The translations under genes were made by a program, and so were the position numbers. Below are positions 44,701 through 55,900 of a stretch of 64,000 nucleotides of DNA, one piece after another (position 1 is the stretch's first letter; every line of letters begins with the position of its first letter). The notes under the pieces are model-generated. The model was not told where the DNA came from and ran no database searches. It worked only from the letters and a program-made list of their open reading frames with translations. Source of the stretch: Sanghuangporus weigelae (taxonomy: Eukaryota > Basidiomycota > Agaricomycetes > Hymenochaetales > Hymenochaetaceae); the NCBI GenBank assembly GCA_033182465.1, contig CP137319.1, forward strand, positions 62,001 to 126,000, written 5' to 3'.

Positions 44701-45429
44701 TATAATCATTAATTTCTGAAGTATTTGGCTGCGCAATATTGATACTCGTCAGACTAGCACTTATACCACATAAAACAACAATATTTCGCACCCGGTACCT
44801 TATGTTCTATTTCAGTGATGCGATAAATGTTTGATGTTTTACTCCGCAAGCGTGTACAAGTCCCTTGCGAACCTGACAAGACTCGCCCTCTCACAGCTCT
44901 GATCTCGGTCACTTATCCGACGTTCTGCAACTTATCTTGCCGAACTCCAACTCTCTTTCTTTCAAAGTTGTTCATACTTTGGCAAAGTACGTACAAGAAG
45001 TGGAGGAGGATAAAGATGCACCCTTGGAAGAGTTCAGAGACCTGAGTGGAAATCGAAAGTGATGACAGGTTGATGTGAAAAGAGGTGGAACGTACGCGTT
45101 GTTGCTGAAACCGCTTTTGCACGCGCCGTGAGGGACCTGAGGGTGGGATTGAAGAGACTTTTGAGATATTGGGATGTGAGCAGTAACGAGTCGCTCAAAT
45201 CAAGAGCCTCAGGTTTTCTCCCTTTCACCTAATTCTACCCACCAGCATCACATCGGTCTTCAAATCTACATCTACATCTCCCGGCCTGACCTCGCAAGAC
45301 AAGAACACATACGTGCCCTCAGCCAGGCAGAAAGACGACATCCTCAATCCGTACAAGCCTTACTCGGGCTCTCCACAGGCACAGATGCCTACACAGACTG
45401 CACAGCCTTCTACACAAAACAGCTCGGTT

Positions 45430-45825
45430 GCTGCTGCATAATGTAGGAGGGAAAACTCAAATGAGTACCACAAGTTGTCAACTATTGCAGTACTAGTATG
45501 TTGTCGAGTCGTCAACGACTCGACTCACCGACAGGAAAATAAAAAATGATGGATGTGAATGACCATGATCTTAGTCATTATTTTGCTTACATATTTCGTT
45601 CACATTGACAAGGTTTTTGCCGGTCTCAAAGTTAACCACACGCCGGGCAAAAACTCATTTCCGAACCGTGAAAATGTTACCCAGAATGGAAAAAGAGCCA
45701 ATCGGATGAGAGCTCACCCGTTCCGATCAAAATTTCTAAGGGCACGGAATGAGTTTTTGCCCGGTGTGCCACTAAATTGAGACACTCGTCCACTGCACAT
45801 GAGTAAACTAAGTAGTTCTTACCAC
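45430..45825. mobile_element. Foreign insert in the decayed COPE copy
   Basis: Sequence with no counterpart in the intact COPE gene. It separates ACAGCTCGG (about 45421) from CAACTCGGCAATCC (about 45828), which are contiguous in the intact gene; the repeated CAxCTCGG may be a target-site duplication. It contains a palindrome (GTCGAGTCGTCAACGACTCG near 45495-45520) and the smaller inverted-repeat element listed next. I see no coding content. Confidence 0.55.
45623..45783. mobile_element. MITE-like element with terminal inverted repeats
   Basis: The left end GTCTCAAAGTTAACC...CCGGGCAAAAACTCATTTCCG is mirrored on the right, whose reverse complement reads GTCTCAATTTAGTGG...CCGGGCAAAAACTCATTCCG. 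The inverted repeats are about 40 bp with an 18-base identical core around GGGCAAAAACTCATT, and the whole element is 161 bp. No transposase. Size and structure fit a non-autonomous DNA transposon; the superfamily cannot be told. Confidence 0.75.
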
Positions 45826-46499
45826 ACCAACTCGGCAATCCTTCGGCCCAGAAATAGGATCGGATCCATGTTCCTTCGGAAGCGAACGTTGGGTCTCCTC
45901 GCAGGCGGCAGCGTCGCATTTACTGCGCGAGGTGAGAGGTTGAGGAAGAGTGAAGTGGGGAGCGCGCGTTCGGATTTTGCTGAAGAACAGTCAGAGCGAA
46001 GAGAAGGAAAGGGCTAAGAAGAAGTGCTTTGTGCCGCTATTGTTACTGCTGGTCTTGATGGAGCGAAGAAGGGCGAGGAGGATGAATTGTTCAAGTAGGA
46101 GATTTATCCCTCTTTCTTATAAATATTTCTTTCTGATGAGTTTCCTCAGTCGAATTCAAAAGAGATATCCCTACAGCCCACTCATCTGAGATATACAGGA
46201 AAAGATCGCGTTACTTGACGAACTCATTAGTCATAGGTAGACGAGCGTAAACTATTTCACTTTTCTTTCAAAATTAAATATTCTCGGACTTGCATGATTT
46301 CTTTTCCTGGCCGTCTTTCCTTACATGTAATTGGGTGGCTGACGCAAAAATTCATTTTCTCGATGCACACAGTATCCGACCTTGGGCGCGATCCTCCAAC
46401 ATTATAAAGCGTCCACATCGATTACTCGATGCGTTGGACGCGTTTTTACATCTTTTTGTGACCAAGGATGTAGCGAGACGTCCATCCAAGGCCTCGGAG

Positions 46500-47854
46500 G
46501 TGCAAGCTTGGATAAATAGCGGCCGACTCTGATTCCAGCAAGGTATATCGGGTAGCAGGCGAGTATATGCTGCACCTTAATCTCCCTCATTTACTTCTAG
46601 CACCTCACCAACAAGTTCTGCGACGTAGGTCTGCAAGAAAGCTACCATATCACATGCCAGAATATTGGATTCGATACCTGCGTCGTCGTCGCAGCGCGTT
46701 TTTCCCGCGTAAACCATCTTTCCACATCTCCCAGTGAGAATGAAGAGCTCAACAAGAAAGAAGTCTACCAAGCGGTTATAAACGCTCCTGAAACGCACGC
46801 TGCGTTCTCTGCTCGTGCCATCTGGCAGGGTGAACAGGGCAATGGGATGAAAAAGATCACGAAGGCGGACAAGGAGGTGTATGTCTTTGAGAGGAGGGAA
46901 CACGCCGATCTTGAGGAGGCCGTCCACTTCATTGACGAGACTGATGGAAGCAATCCTGCTGAAGATATCGGTGCACTGATCAACACGAGTTATCTCAAGC
47001 GATGGCATCACTCATTTCTATATCCGAAGCCATTTCGAACGAGGACGAAGTAGGCGGCGAGGACAAACTACTCTCGTGATTGCCCGTGACTGCACAGAAT
47101 CTGCTTATATTTGCATGGCATCACTGCCGAGGCGACGGACAATCCGGCATCGCATTATTCCGTTCCGTCCTCGAAGGACTCAATGACGACCCGCCCTCCT
47201 TCCCTCTCCCATCCGAGCTCGACCCAAAAGTTGACAAGTTTCCAACAGATCGGAAGCTTATACCTCGTCCTGAGGAACTAATGGATTCATGCGTATCATT
47301 GCGCACGCTCCTCGTCGCCCTCGCAGGTCTCGTCATTCCTTCCTCATGCATATCCACAAGCAAGACACGGACATGTAACCAGGTTCTCACAACCGTCCCA
47401 CCCCATCTGACACATGCAGAGCTGCTATCAGTCCCTTCCGATCGTGTGTATCTAGTTCTCGCCCCAGTGCGCAAGCACCAAATCACTCTCCTAGCGGTTC
47501 TCAATTTGCCTGCTGGTTGATGTGTGATTGCTCAAAAGAACAGTGACGGAAAGTGGACGAAACTATCAATAGCCGGAAAGAAGCGCGGACTGGCTCTGAA
47601 GAATTCGAATCTGGGTGCTTCCAAGCTTGCAGCCAAGCCCCACACTCAGAGTTCTTCGACTTCCGAGTCGAACAAGTGGACGGTAAGAGATGAACATCGT
47701 TAGGTCACCGACTGGAGTTGTTAACGTCAAAGTGACATGGGGAAAAGATATTGTGGACGATGCATTCGCTGAGGCTTTCGTAAAGCAACTAACCGATGCG
47801 GTGGACCGGCTGGACAGAGAGTCGCAAAGCGAGAGTGGAGAGAGGACAGTGTAG
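46500..47854 (+). pseudogene. Decayed acetyltransferase copy (second)
   Basis: Co-linear with the intact gene at 39249-40894. The start codon context is changed (GGATAAATAG where the intact gene has GGATAAATGA). Readable pieces include LQESYHITCQNIGFDTCVVV, VYVFERREHADLEEAVHF and FAWHHCRGDGQSGIALF, but they lie in several frames with in-frame stops. A segment of more than 200 bp after QKNSDGKWTKLSIA (position about 47575) is missing. The end near 47854 and the following 200 bases again match the region after the intact gene. Confidence 0.88.
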
Positions 47855-48760
47855 AACAAATCAAAGATCAAAGGAGGAGTTCCCTTGCAGAGCATACGTC
47901 TGTTCATATGAGAACCCGATAGGTAGCGGAAAATCTTAATTATCATACTGGCTAGAAGAAACTTCAACAATTCATTTTGGCAAGCTCGATTGATCAGAAA
48001 GTTTCACATGTACATGCTCAATCGATGCGAATACCTGTACGGGATGTAACATTCGTAGGATAAACATCAGTCTCGAGAGTAAATTGTTTTGTAAATATTG
48101 CAATTTAAATATAATACAAATGTAGTCGGCACCCTTTACAGTACTACTATTACTATTAACTAGCGTATATCTATTGTCTTTATATCATGTAGTATCTATA
48201 TATCCTAAAAAAACATTGATGTATATATGACGGAAAGATTGGAAGGGACGAAGTCTTTGGATGCAGTATGGTATAATAATAAAATGAGCAGTAGATAATA
48301 GAAGCGGAGCGGAATGAAATGTGTAGAAGACATCGGAGCTGTGATGGAAGATAGAGTTGTAGGGAGTTCGACAGGCGACTTCTAGTTTGTAAGAGATTAT
48401 CAGAAGGAAGCATGGTATCATAAGAAATAAGGAGAGCTTAGATGAAATGCTGGATAGTGTCCAAAGGACGGTGGATTTCGTTCAGCAAGAAATGTGCGCG
48501 TGGAGATGAAGGAATGGAGGAGAGAGGAAAGAGATGACCAAGGAAAATGAAGATAAATATGCAATAAATAGAATGTCTGGAATCGATGTCCCAAGGACAG
48601 CGCGGTCCCATTGATAGAGACCGTATTTACAGAGCGAGACCCGGAGGGGAGAGGGGGGAGGCAGAGACCGGGGAACTCCGAAACAATTGCCAATTGCAAG
48701 AATCGGGATCTAGACGAACTTGAAGCGAGGCCTTCCATCTATTAATCCACGTTCAGCTCC
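47855..48760. other. Spacer, end of the COPE-acetyltransferase duplication and AT-rich tail
   Basis: Up to about 48075 this matches 40895-41105, then becomes AT-rich (48080-48300) and unrelated. Minus-strand frames of 77-106 codons at 48180-48740 have no motif. No gene is called. Confidence 0.5.
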
Positions 48761-50112
48761 ACTGATCGCATTCGAGTACTCAACTGACTCACCGCGCATG
48801 AAGTGAGAGGATTGATAGAGTCCAGTATCGGATTTAAGCCACTTTTTCTCGATCCTCTTCACTGTCTTCGTCATCTTCATGTCTGCATGGTGCCATCAAT
48901 ATTTTGCAATAGATTAGAGTGATTCGGACTACTCACCTCGACACAGCGTGTCATGATAGTGACTGCGAATTGGAGTGCTATGGAACCACTCCATGGGTGC
49001 TCGTTCGTCTGCCAACACCCAAATCATGAGTCCTCAATGCGCGAGCCCGAACTTCCGACACAACTCACAGCAGAATGGATCACCGCCTGGACACCTGCAC
49101 GAAAGTTCCGGTTCCGGTTCGCGTGACTTTACGGGGCTCGATCTAGAATGCGTCTTAGAAGTCCTAAACACTCCATGAGCGGGCTCTCGGGCTGGACCCA
49201 TGCCTGTCAATGCGAACCCTTCAGTTTCATTGTGATGCGCTTATGCTTTTCAAATACGTACTGTAGACGGTCGGGGCTTCATAGTGACAATCCCGGCGAG
49301 CAAGCTCTATATGCCGACGTTCATCTATTGGAACTAGAGACAGTAAATTCCATAGTATACATTCATTGCACAGACAACTTACGGGAGACGCGCTGTGTGT
49401 CTTCAATCTTATCTGTGCGTCTATTGTGTGAAGTTCTCGGACGCAAAGTCTTACGGAGGTCAGGCTCTTCCTGCATACGTTCATCTATCGGCGACAGCAA
49501 TCAAAACTCTGGCAGCATGCATCATTGTCGAGACAACTTACGGGAAACGCGCTGCAGCTTGTCCGTCCGACCATTGCGAGAAGTCCTCGGACGCGAACGG
49601 TCTCGGGAGAAAGGCTCAACTTGTAGACGTTCATCTATCGGTGCCATGGATTTAAAAGTCTGTAGCGTTAATTCGACTTGCCCAAACAACTGACTGGAAT
49701 CGCGCTGCCGACCGTCATTCTCATCGATGTGCTGACGACGGGAAGTTGCTGAGCGGGAATGGATGTCTGTGGCAAGGACCGTCAGTCCCAAATGCCTTGA
49801 ATACTTGCTATTCTGTTAACATACCATGGACTGCATCTCGGTCGTCCTCGTCTCCTCTTCGTTTCTTCGTCACCTGGAGACGAGGAACCAATACACTCTC
49901 TTTACGAGGCTCCTGGCCGAGCATAGAGGGGAATGCAGAATAGTTCTTCGACTGCAAGCACTTGAGTTTCGTTGCTGTCATTTGTGCTATCAAAAGAACT
50001 TACAACGAGCGGACTCTCCAGAAGATAAACCCTCTCAGGGGTCCGGAGCAGGCTGGGCCTTGAAAGGACTACGATAACAGAGACGGTCAATCTACTGTGA
50101 GATCGATTTGCA
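48761..50112 (-). other. Probable 3' exons of the membrane-protein gene, including repeated exons
   Basis: Several minus-strand pieces could be spliced to the gene that starts at 51832: KNYSAFPSMLGQEPRKESVL near 49960 after an acceptor TTGCAG, followed by a donor GTATGT near 49825, then SATSRRQHIDENDGRQRDS near 49730, and the repeated IDER exons below. I could not build one continuous frame, so this is left as a possible extension or decayed tail. Confidence 0.35.
49270..49700 (-). repeat. Three tandem units of about 150-160 bp (repeated exons)
   Basis: The mark GTTCATCTA occurs at 49319, 49479 and 49629. CAACTTACGGGA followed by ACGCGCTG occurs near 49378 and 49536, with a diverged third form near 49686. 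On the minus strand each unit reads as an exon starting IDER (IDERLQVE, IDERMQEE, IDERRHIE), two of them ending QRVSR before a GTAAGTTGTC donor. This suggests tandem exon duplication with intron included, like the 15 kb gene. Confidence 0.7.
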
Positions 50113-51832
50113 CTAGTCAGAGAACTCACTGCGAAAGCCGGGGGCATCGTCGCGACTTGCCCGACGGGTAGAGTCTGTGTGCGAATCCAGGATACCACGA
50201 TCGGACTGGACCGTATCTTGCGCGTCTGTCCCCCACCTACTTTCCCTGGGCTGTATCTCATTGGATTTCTTAGGAATGGTGTAGAACACATCCCTCTGAA
50301 TGCGAAGGGGCCGGGGGGTTTCGTTTTGCCACGAGGAGTCGGGTCCTACTCTTGTTGAAGAATGTACAGCGAACGGGCTCTCCAGAAGCTGCTCAGATTC
50401 TTCCGGCGCATCGTCCTCCACTTTTGCGCCGATGATCTTCGAAATTTCTGCATTCTCCGCAAGTATATCTCCATCTCTGACGCACGTCCCGTGGGAATGA
50501 GAAACAGTCGTCTTGGCAGGAGTTTCTATGCTTTCGGACCCGTCCTGTATGTAGAACAACTGAAAGGAGATTAGTTACTACGTGATATGGATCGCAAATG
50601 ACATCGCAGATTACATTTATCCCAAATCGTACCCGGGGTGGCTTTGGTGTATCGATGCAGCGCCGTGGAACTAGGCCGCTGCCAGTTGCCTTCGGAGAAA
50701 GACTAGTCCCATTGCCGTCAAGCTCCCTGGCCGATCCTGCGGCACTCATGTAACTGGGTGGAACTGATGGGTCACCAAAACCTTCATCGAAGACCGTTTT
50801 TGATCTCCAGTCTTCTTGACCGCGCGAAGAAAGGACGAGCTATGAGTGGTCAGTGTCACCTTGGAATCCTCGATAAGAGAAGGTCAGACATACATTCGGC
50901 GAGAAGTGTTCCGTCTGGTAGGCCTTGTTGCCGACATCATGTATTGCCACCTGCGGGGCATCAACAATTATTGTACAGTTAGAAGAACAAACAACTCGAG
51001 CCTCACATTGTGACGTTGAGAAGGAGCCGCATACATCGCGACCACGTCGGGAGAGATGGAAGCATGCTGATTGTAGTCCTGTCCAGGACCGACATGAGTT
51101 TGTTTTTGTCGGTACGAAGAGAATAGGACTGCAGCATACCTGAAGTTTTGTAGAGAGCGAAGGGCCCCACTGTCGCATAAAAGCGACAAATTGACGGGTA
51201 AATTCATCACTGTCTACTTCCAAGTCCGCCTGCGTATCGCTGCCGTTGCTGTATTTCCTACGACGCGATCTAGATTTCCGGTTTTCCCTTCCATTTGCAG
51301 TGGTCCGTGAAGATTCGCGCCGAGAGGGATCATTGAGAAATCCATACAGATATGCGAGTGGCTGTACAAGTACAATGGAGAGACAGATGTACACATGCAG
51401 GTAGGAACGTTCCTGAGATGTAGAGACTGCCTCAGCCTTGGGTGGGGGAGCAACGACTAATGACGCCTCGGATTCAGCAACAGCGAGTTCCGGAGGGTAG
51501 AAGGTTTGAGAAAAATCCACTTGAAGTAGACTTCTCTCCAATTTGCCACTCTCCGAGAGTTTATTCTCCCACGACGCTTGGTGTTCGTATAGGTTCCTTA
51601 GTTCATCTGGAATGTCAATTACACGAGGGGGCGGACTTCCGAATATGATGGGCGCGAGCTCCTGGCCGCGATCGATAAGACGGTGAATAGTGAAGGTGGC
51701 ATCCTCGCAGAGGACGACGTAATGAGACTGGAAATCATTGAAAACGGCAAGGGCGCCGTCATCTCCGCCCGAGAACATGAATGCATAGTGGAGAATGAAT
51801 GTAAGAACCGGAGCAAAAATACCGATGTTCAT
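50113..51832 (-). CDS. Unrecognised membrane protein (five exons, possible further 3' exons)
   Basis: I do not recognise this protein. ATG 51832, in MNIGIFAPVLTFILHYAFMF, lies about 85 bases after a TATA-like box (CCAATATAAATCC near 51910). Exon 1, 51832-51140, has 231 codons with a signal peptide or first membrane helix and a second helix (VYICLSIVLVQPLAYLYGFL) near residue 145. A basic stretch (RENRKSRSRRRKYSNGSD) follows it. Exon 2, 51078-51007, reads DYNQHASISPDVVAMY...HN; exon 3 VAIHDVGNKAYQTEHFSPN; exon 4 starts LVLSSRGQEDW; exon 5 starts LFYIQDGSESIET and ends at 50113. All introns are phase 0 with GT-AG ends. The exon 1/intron 1 boundary is confirmed by the inverted copy at 42.3 kb, where the intron diverges at the same place. 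Cytosolic C-terminal domain of unknown function. Confidence 0.6.
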
Positions 51833-52200
51833 ATTTGCGCACGAGCGCAAAGTACTGATGGAGTGTCAAGAGATGAGAAGAAGACTGGGTGAGGGCCGGA
51901 TTTATATTGGCATGAGTTGGAGGCGGCTGACAGTAGCTCAATAAGGGTAGTCATTATCTGAATAACTACGCAGAGATCTGCCAGTACAGTACAGCGCATT
52001 CTTGAGGATGCTTTACGTGCAGCCACAGTCTACAAAGAGTCAACCAGGAGAAACAGGCCAACGGTGCAAGCAGAGTTCGTGCAGTATCAACTCGGAGCGA
52101 AGCAAAAACTCAAGGTGAAGTTTCAGCACTGCCACTGATGAGTCTTAACGTCGATCACTTCTTCGTGGAATTGATCTGCGGGGATCTGCAGCGAGGGTCC
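51833..52200. other. Upstream region of the membrane-protein gene
   Basis: Matches the flank of the fragment at 41.4-41.7 kb (TATA-like box, ATGAGTTGGAGGCGGCTGACAG here; ATGGGTCGGCCGCTGACAG there). No gene. Confidence 0.5.
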
Positions 52201-52229
52201 AAATAAGAGCAAATCAGATTAGTTTGAAC

Positions 52230-52770
52230 TCAGTCTCATACCACACAGACTGAGGAAAGGTCACGTAAGCAAGGAATAAGTCTATCAAGTGGTTGCATAC
52301 GCTCTTAAGACGCATGGTGCTCTTTCTGCTCTCACCGTCAGACAGAGCGAGCGGGATGAAGGGAAGAAAAAAGTACGAAGGCGGAGAAGGAAGTGTATAA
52401 GTGTTTGAGAGGACGGAATATATCAACCTCGAGAAGACTATCCATTTCCTTGACGAAGCAGATGGAAGCATTCCTGGAGAAAATGTCGCAACACTGATCC
52501 GGCGCGAATTCACCCAGCCAAGGGCATCGGTCACCTCTGTCGCCGAAGCCAGATCAGACGAGGACAAGGACAGAGTAGGTGATGAGTACAAACTCCTCTG
52601 GCGACTGATCGTGACAGCACCGAATCTACTTATATTTGCATGGCATCACTGCCTAGACGACGGACAATCCGGACTCGCATTCTTGCGCTGTGTCCTGGAA
52701 GGGCTCAACAACCCCGATATCCCAATCTTCATTGCTCACCTATGTGCAGTCGAAATGCCCGACGACGGTC
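52230..52770 (+). pseudogene. Acetyltransferase fragment (third copy)
   Basis: Matches the intact acetyltransferase from about residue 75 to just after the catalytic motif: FERTEYINLEKTIHFLDEAD, IRREFTQPRASVTSV, FAWHHCLDDGQSGLAFLRC and LEGLNN. N-terminal and C-terminal parts are absent, and the frame changes near 52390. The sequence then passes into the 3' flank of the Ppo gene. Confidence 0.85.
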
Positions 52771-52938
52771 TAGCAGTGAGTCACCTCCTTTACCTCAAGA
52801 TGACGGCTTGCGACAGGTTGTACAGCATAAGACCCTGCCCCTGTGAAGCAAGCAAAGTCCCAGACCATTTGCAATACTGCCTGGTGACTCCGTGCGTGAT
52901 GCCTTTTAACAAGTGTATTACAAGAAGAGTACTTTCGA

Positions 52939-55900
52939 TCAGAACAACACAAAATATAGGAATTCCGGCAAGAATCGCAATCCGACCATACTACGCGGAC
53001 GACATTTAATTACTCGAACGAGGTCATTTGACCGCGAACAAGAGATTATCCCTCCGTTCATACGTCGTACTTCAAGAATGAATGCGATATCAGATATACT
53101 GTCCGAATATCCAAAGCAAGAAAGAGTTGGACCGACCTGCAGGATCAAAGAAGTAGCCCAAGGTGTCGGGTCCATGTTCTTATCAAGGTACTGGTAGTAC
53201 TCTGTCCCGTTCACGTTGTAGCGGAATCTTCATTATCATCATCGTATCGGCGATCGCATCTTACAGTCAGCTCATGACTTCTGCTTACTGATGAAGACAT
53301 ACCGTTTGAGTGTACCGGACACACCAGGCGCGCGACGGAGATTGGGTAAGGAGTAAACGGTTTTGAGGACGGAACTCATCACCTAGAGTTTATATGTGTA
53401 TCAATTACCGATTAAGGAGGTTATTGGAATGATAATCACGAACCGAATGAGCGAAATCATTTCCGAATGACCTGCAGAACGAACACATCCAGCGTCAGAA
53501 AATAATCAGACGAAGCTGAGGTGAGGAGTGTACCTGCTAATACCATCTCCACTCAGATACAACTCGGCGGGACGAGTGATATCGACTTCATTAGGGTTCG
53601 GGAAGACATCAGGCTATGATCAAAGCAACGCGACATGAATAAACAAAAATAAATGGCATTTAGAAAGACTCACGTTCAAATTCGCCTTGGCAATGCCTAA
53701 GAACAACCGTTCATTAGTCTTCACGGAGAGCTTTCCCAATTGCTTGTCGTTCAATGCTTCTCCTATCATCTGTTGTCAGAAAAGAGTATTGAGATGATAG
53801 ACTACGACAATTCACGCACTGTAAACACCGGCGAACGGAGGATCGAGTCCTGTATTTGAGAAGTCAAATCTGAGCAAATGAATTCGGGATAAATGAGTGT
53901 GCATACTCATGGCTTCGCGCGCAAACCCTGTCAGATCTCCCTGAGCCTTGATAGCTTTATCCAACTGCTCGCGACGAGGTCCGTCAAGATACAGGTCAAT
54001 CATATTGATCATCGCTATTTTTTAAAAGAATTTTAGTCAGTGGGTTAACTTTTCTGAGCAGAGGAACTAAGAATAAATCACAACTGACCTTGGGAAAGCT
54101 CCACCGTAGCGACAATCGCAACTGATAAAATCGCATTCGCCAACTCGTCAAGAGGTTTACCAGTCGCAACCATATGCTCCAAGAACTCGTGGCTCGTCTT
54201 CTTCGGGCTGGAGAACATCGAGCCTAGCAAACCGACAAATGAGAGCTGGTGTTATGTCAGTACCAACGCCAACGCTGACAATGGAGATAATCTCATACCC
54301 GACTCCCACCAACGGAGCGCAAGTTTGTCTTGATGACGCTATGAATTTCTTCCATATATTTGCGAGCTAGATCCGCTGTGTTAAGTTCTTTCTCCGGCTC
54401 CGTCTCGAGGAAAATGTAACTGTAACCGTCTCAGATTGAGGATTAAGCAAAGAGAAAGAAGTCCGCTCACTCATATAGCAGTCCGAGCATGTCGGATAGC
54501 TCATGATCTGTCCATTCTCCGTCAGGGTTCTGGGCAGTCTTTAGCGATATACCCGCCTGATCCGTACAACGTCAATCTATCTTGGATTCACCAAGAAAAG
54601 TAATAGGAGATAGTCTTACAATTTCCGAAGCCACCCAGTGAATAGGAATCATCTTCAACACCGCAGAGATATCGATATTCTTCGTTTTCTTCCCAGCGAG
54701 GAAATACGAGTTCCGCGCAATAACGCGCCCAGCGGCCTCCTGGAAGCGGTCCACGACGTGTTGTAAAGATCCACGCTGGTGGATGAGAATCTCCAGAACA
54801 TTCCCCTGGTCGATCAGACCTTCTTCGTTCTGGTCGTATGTGATGAAGAAACTTGATGACCGTCATTAAGATCGATCCAAGAGACGCGTCGAAGAAATGG
54901 TTATGGCTTACCCAGGACCCTTCACCATTGCACCCACACGATCCGCATAAGGGGGCCGGAATCCCTGATGGTCCTTCAACATACTCGCAACGGCAGCATA
55001 CTCACCGACAACATGCGTCACAGGCGCTTGTCCAGGGCGCGTCCAGTTATATCTTTCATGCACGCCCATCTTCTTCGTGTATAACGACATCGCATCGGGA
55101 GTCATCAGCGGGAACCAAGTGTACGCCGAGTCACTCGTGTATTGATCTGGTAAAGTGCGCAGGAACAACCGGCCGAGCATAGAACCGTACCCGGGGTTCG
55201 TCGTGTCCCGCGCACAGTCCCGCAGACCCCATGCCGTGTAGTTATATGGCGTCATGTCGGTCGTGTAGAAGCGGTCTCCGCGCGTCAAGCAAATGGCATC
55301 AGCAAGAATTGCACGACTGATGGTGTAGCCTGGACAAAGACCGGCTCCATCAACGACGGGCTTAGCCTCCTCTCCCTGAAGGCCAACTGAAAAAAACATC
55401 AATCTTCAGAGTTACTGAGTATATCGGTAATCATACCGTAGAGTTCCAAGTTATTGATGTCGCCATAATAGAGTTTCGAAGCTGCCTCCGCGATCTCAGG
55501 ATTCGAGTTCCATTCCAAGAAGCTCGAGTAAGCTGGAATGGAAGTCAGTAAAACTTTACACTCTCGAACAAAATTCCAAGCGCACGCCTCAGGCCCAGGA
55601 ACTATGAAATTCAGTCAGAAATGAGTTGAGATGAATGGAAAGAGCAGGGACCGCACCTTTCTGAAATCATTCAATGAACATACACCCCATCGTCTAGACT
55701 GTTCAATACCCATAATCTCATTGAGACGCATACAAGCCGGTGTTCCGCGAGCCTTGAAAGCCGATGCAGGATGGGTCGTAGCATCCATCAGGACACGAGC
55801 AAGGTCGGCATTAGAAAAAGTCCCGTCTTCTTGACGTTTCAGACTGGAGAAGCGAATTTATTAATATCTGAAGCAGAAATTTTCGCAAGGAATATACGGA

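Larger units (their letters stand above)
44720..46260 (+). pseudogene. Decayed coatomer epsilon copy
   Basis: Follows the COPE gene at 37750-38900 nearly throughout. GTATTTGGCTGC and CTTATACCACATAAAACAA correspond to the first exon, but its start codon is lost. GTGTACAAGTCCCTTGCGAA, TTGGCAAAGTACGTACAAGA and the last-exon region near 46150 follow in order. Many changes put the parts in different frames, and about 400 bp of unrelated sequence (45430-45825) interrupts the middle. No plausible protein. Confidence 0.88.

Noticed and set aside
48180-48740. Minus-strand frames of 77-106 codons with hydrophobic stretches
   Set aside because: AT-rich sequence, no recognisable domain, overlapping frames of similar length and no paralogue in the window.
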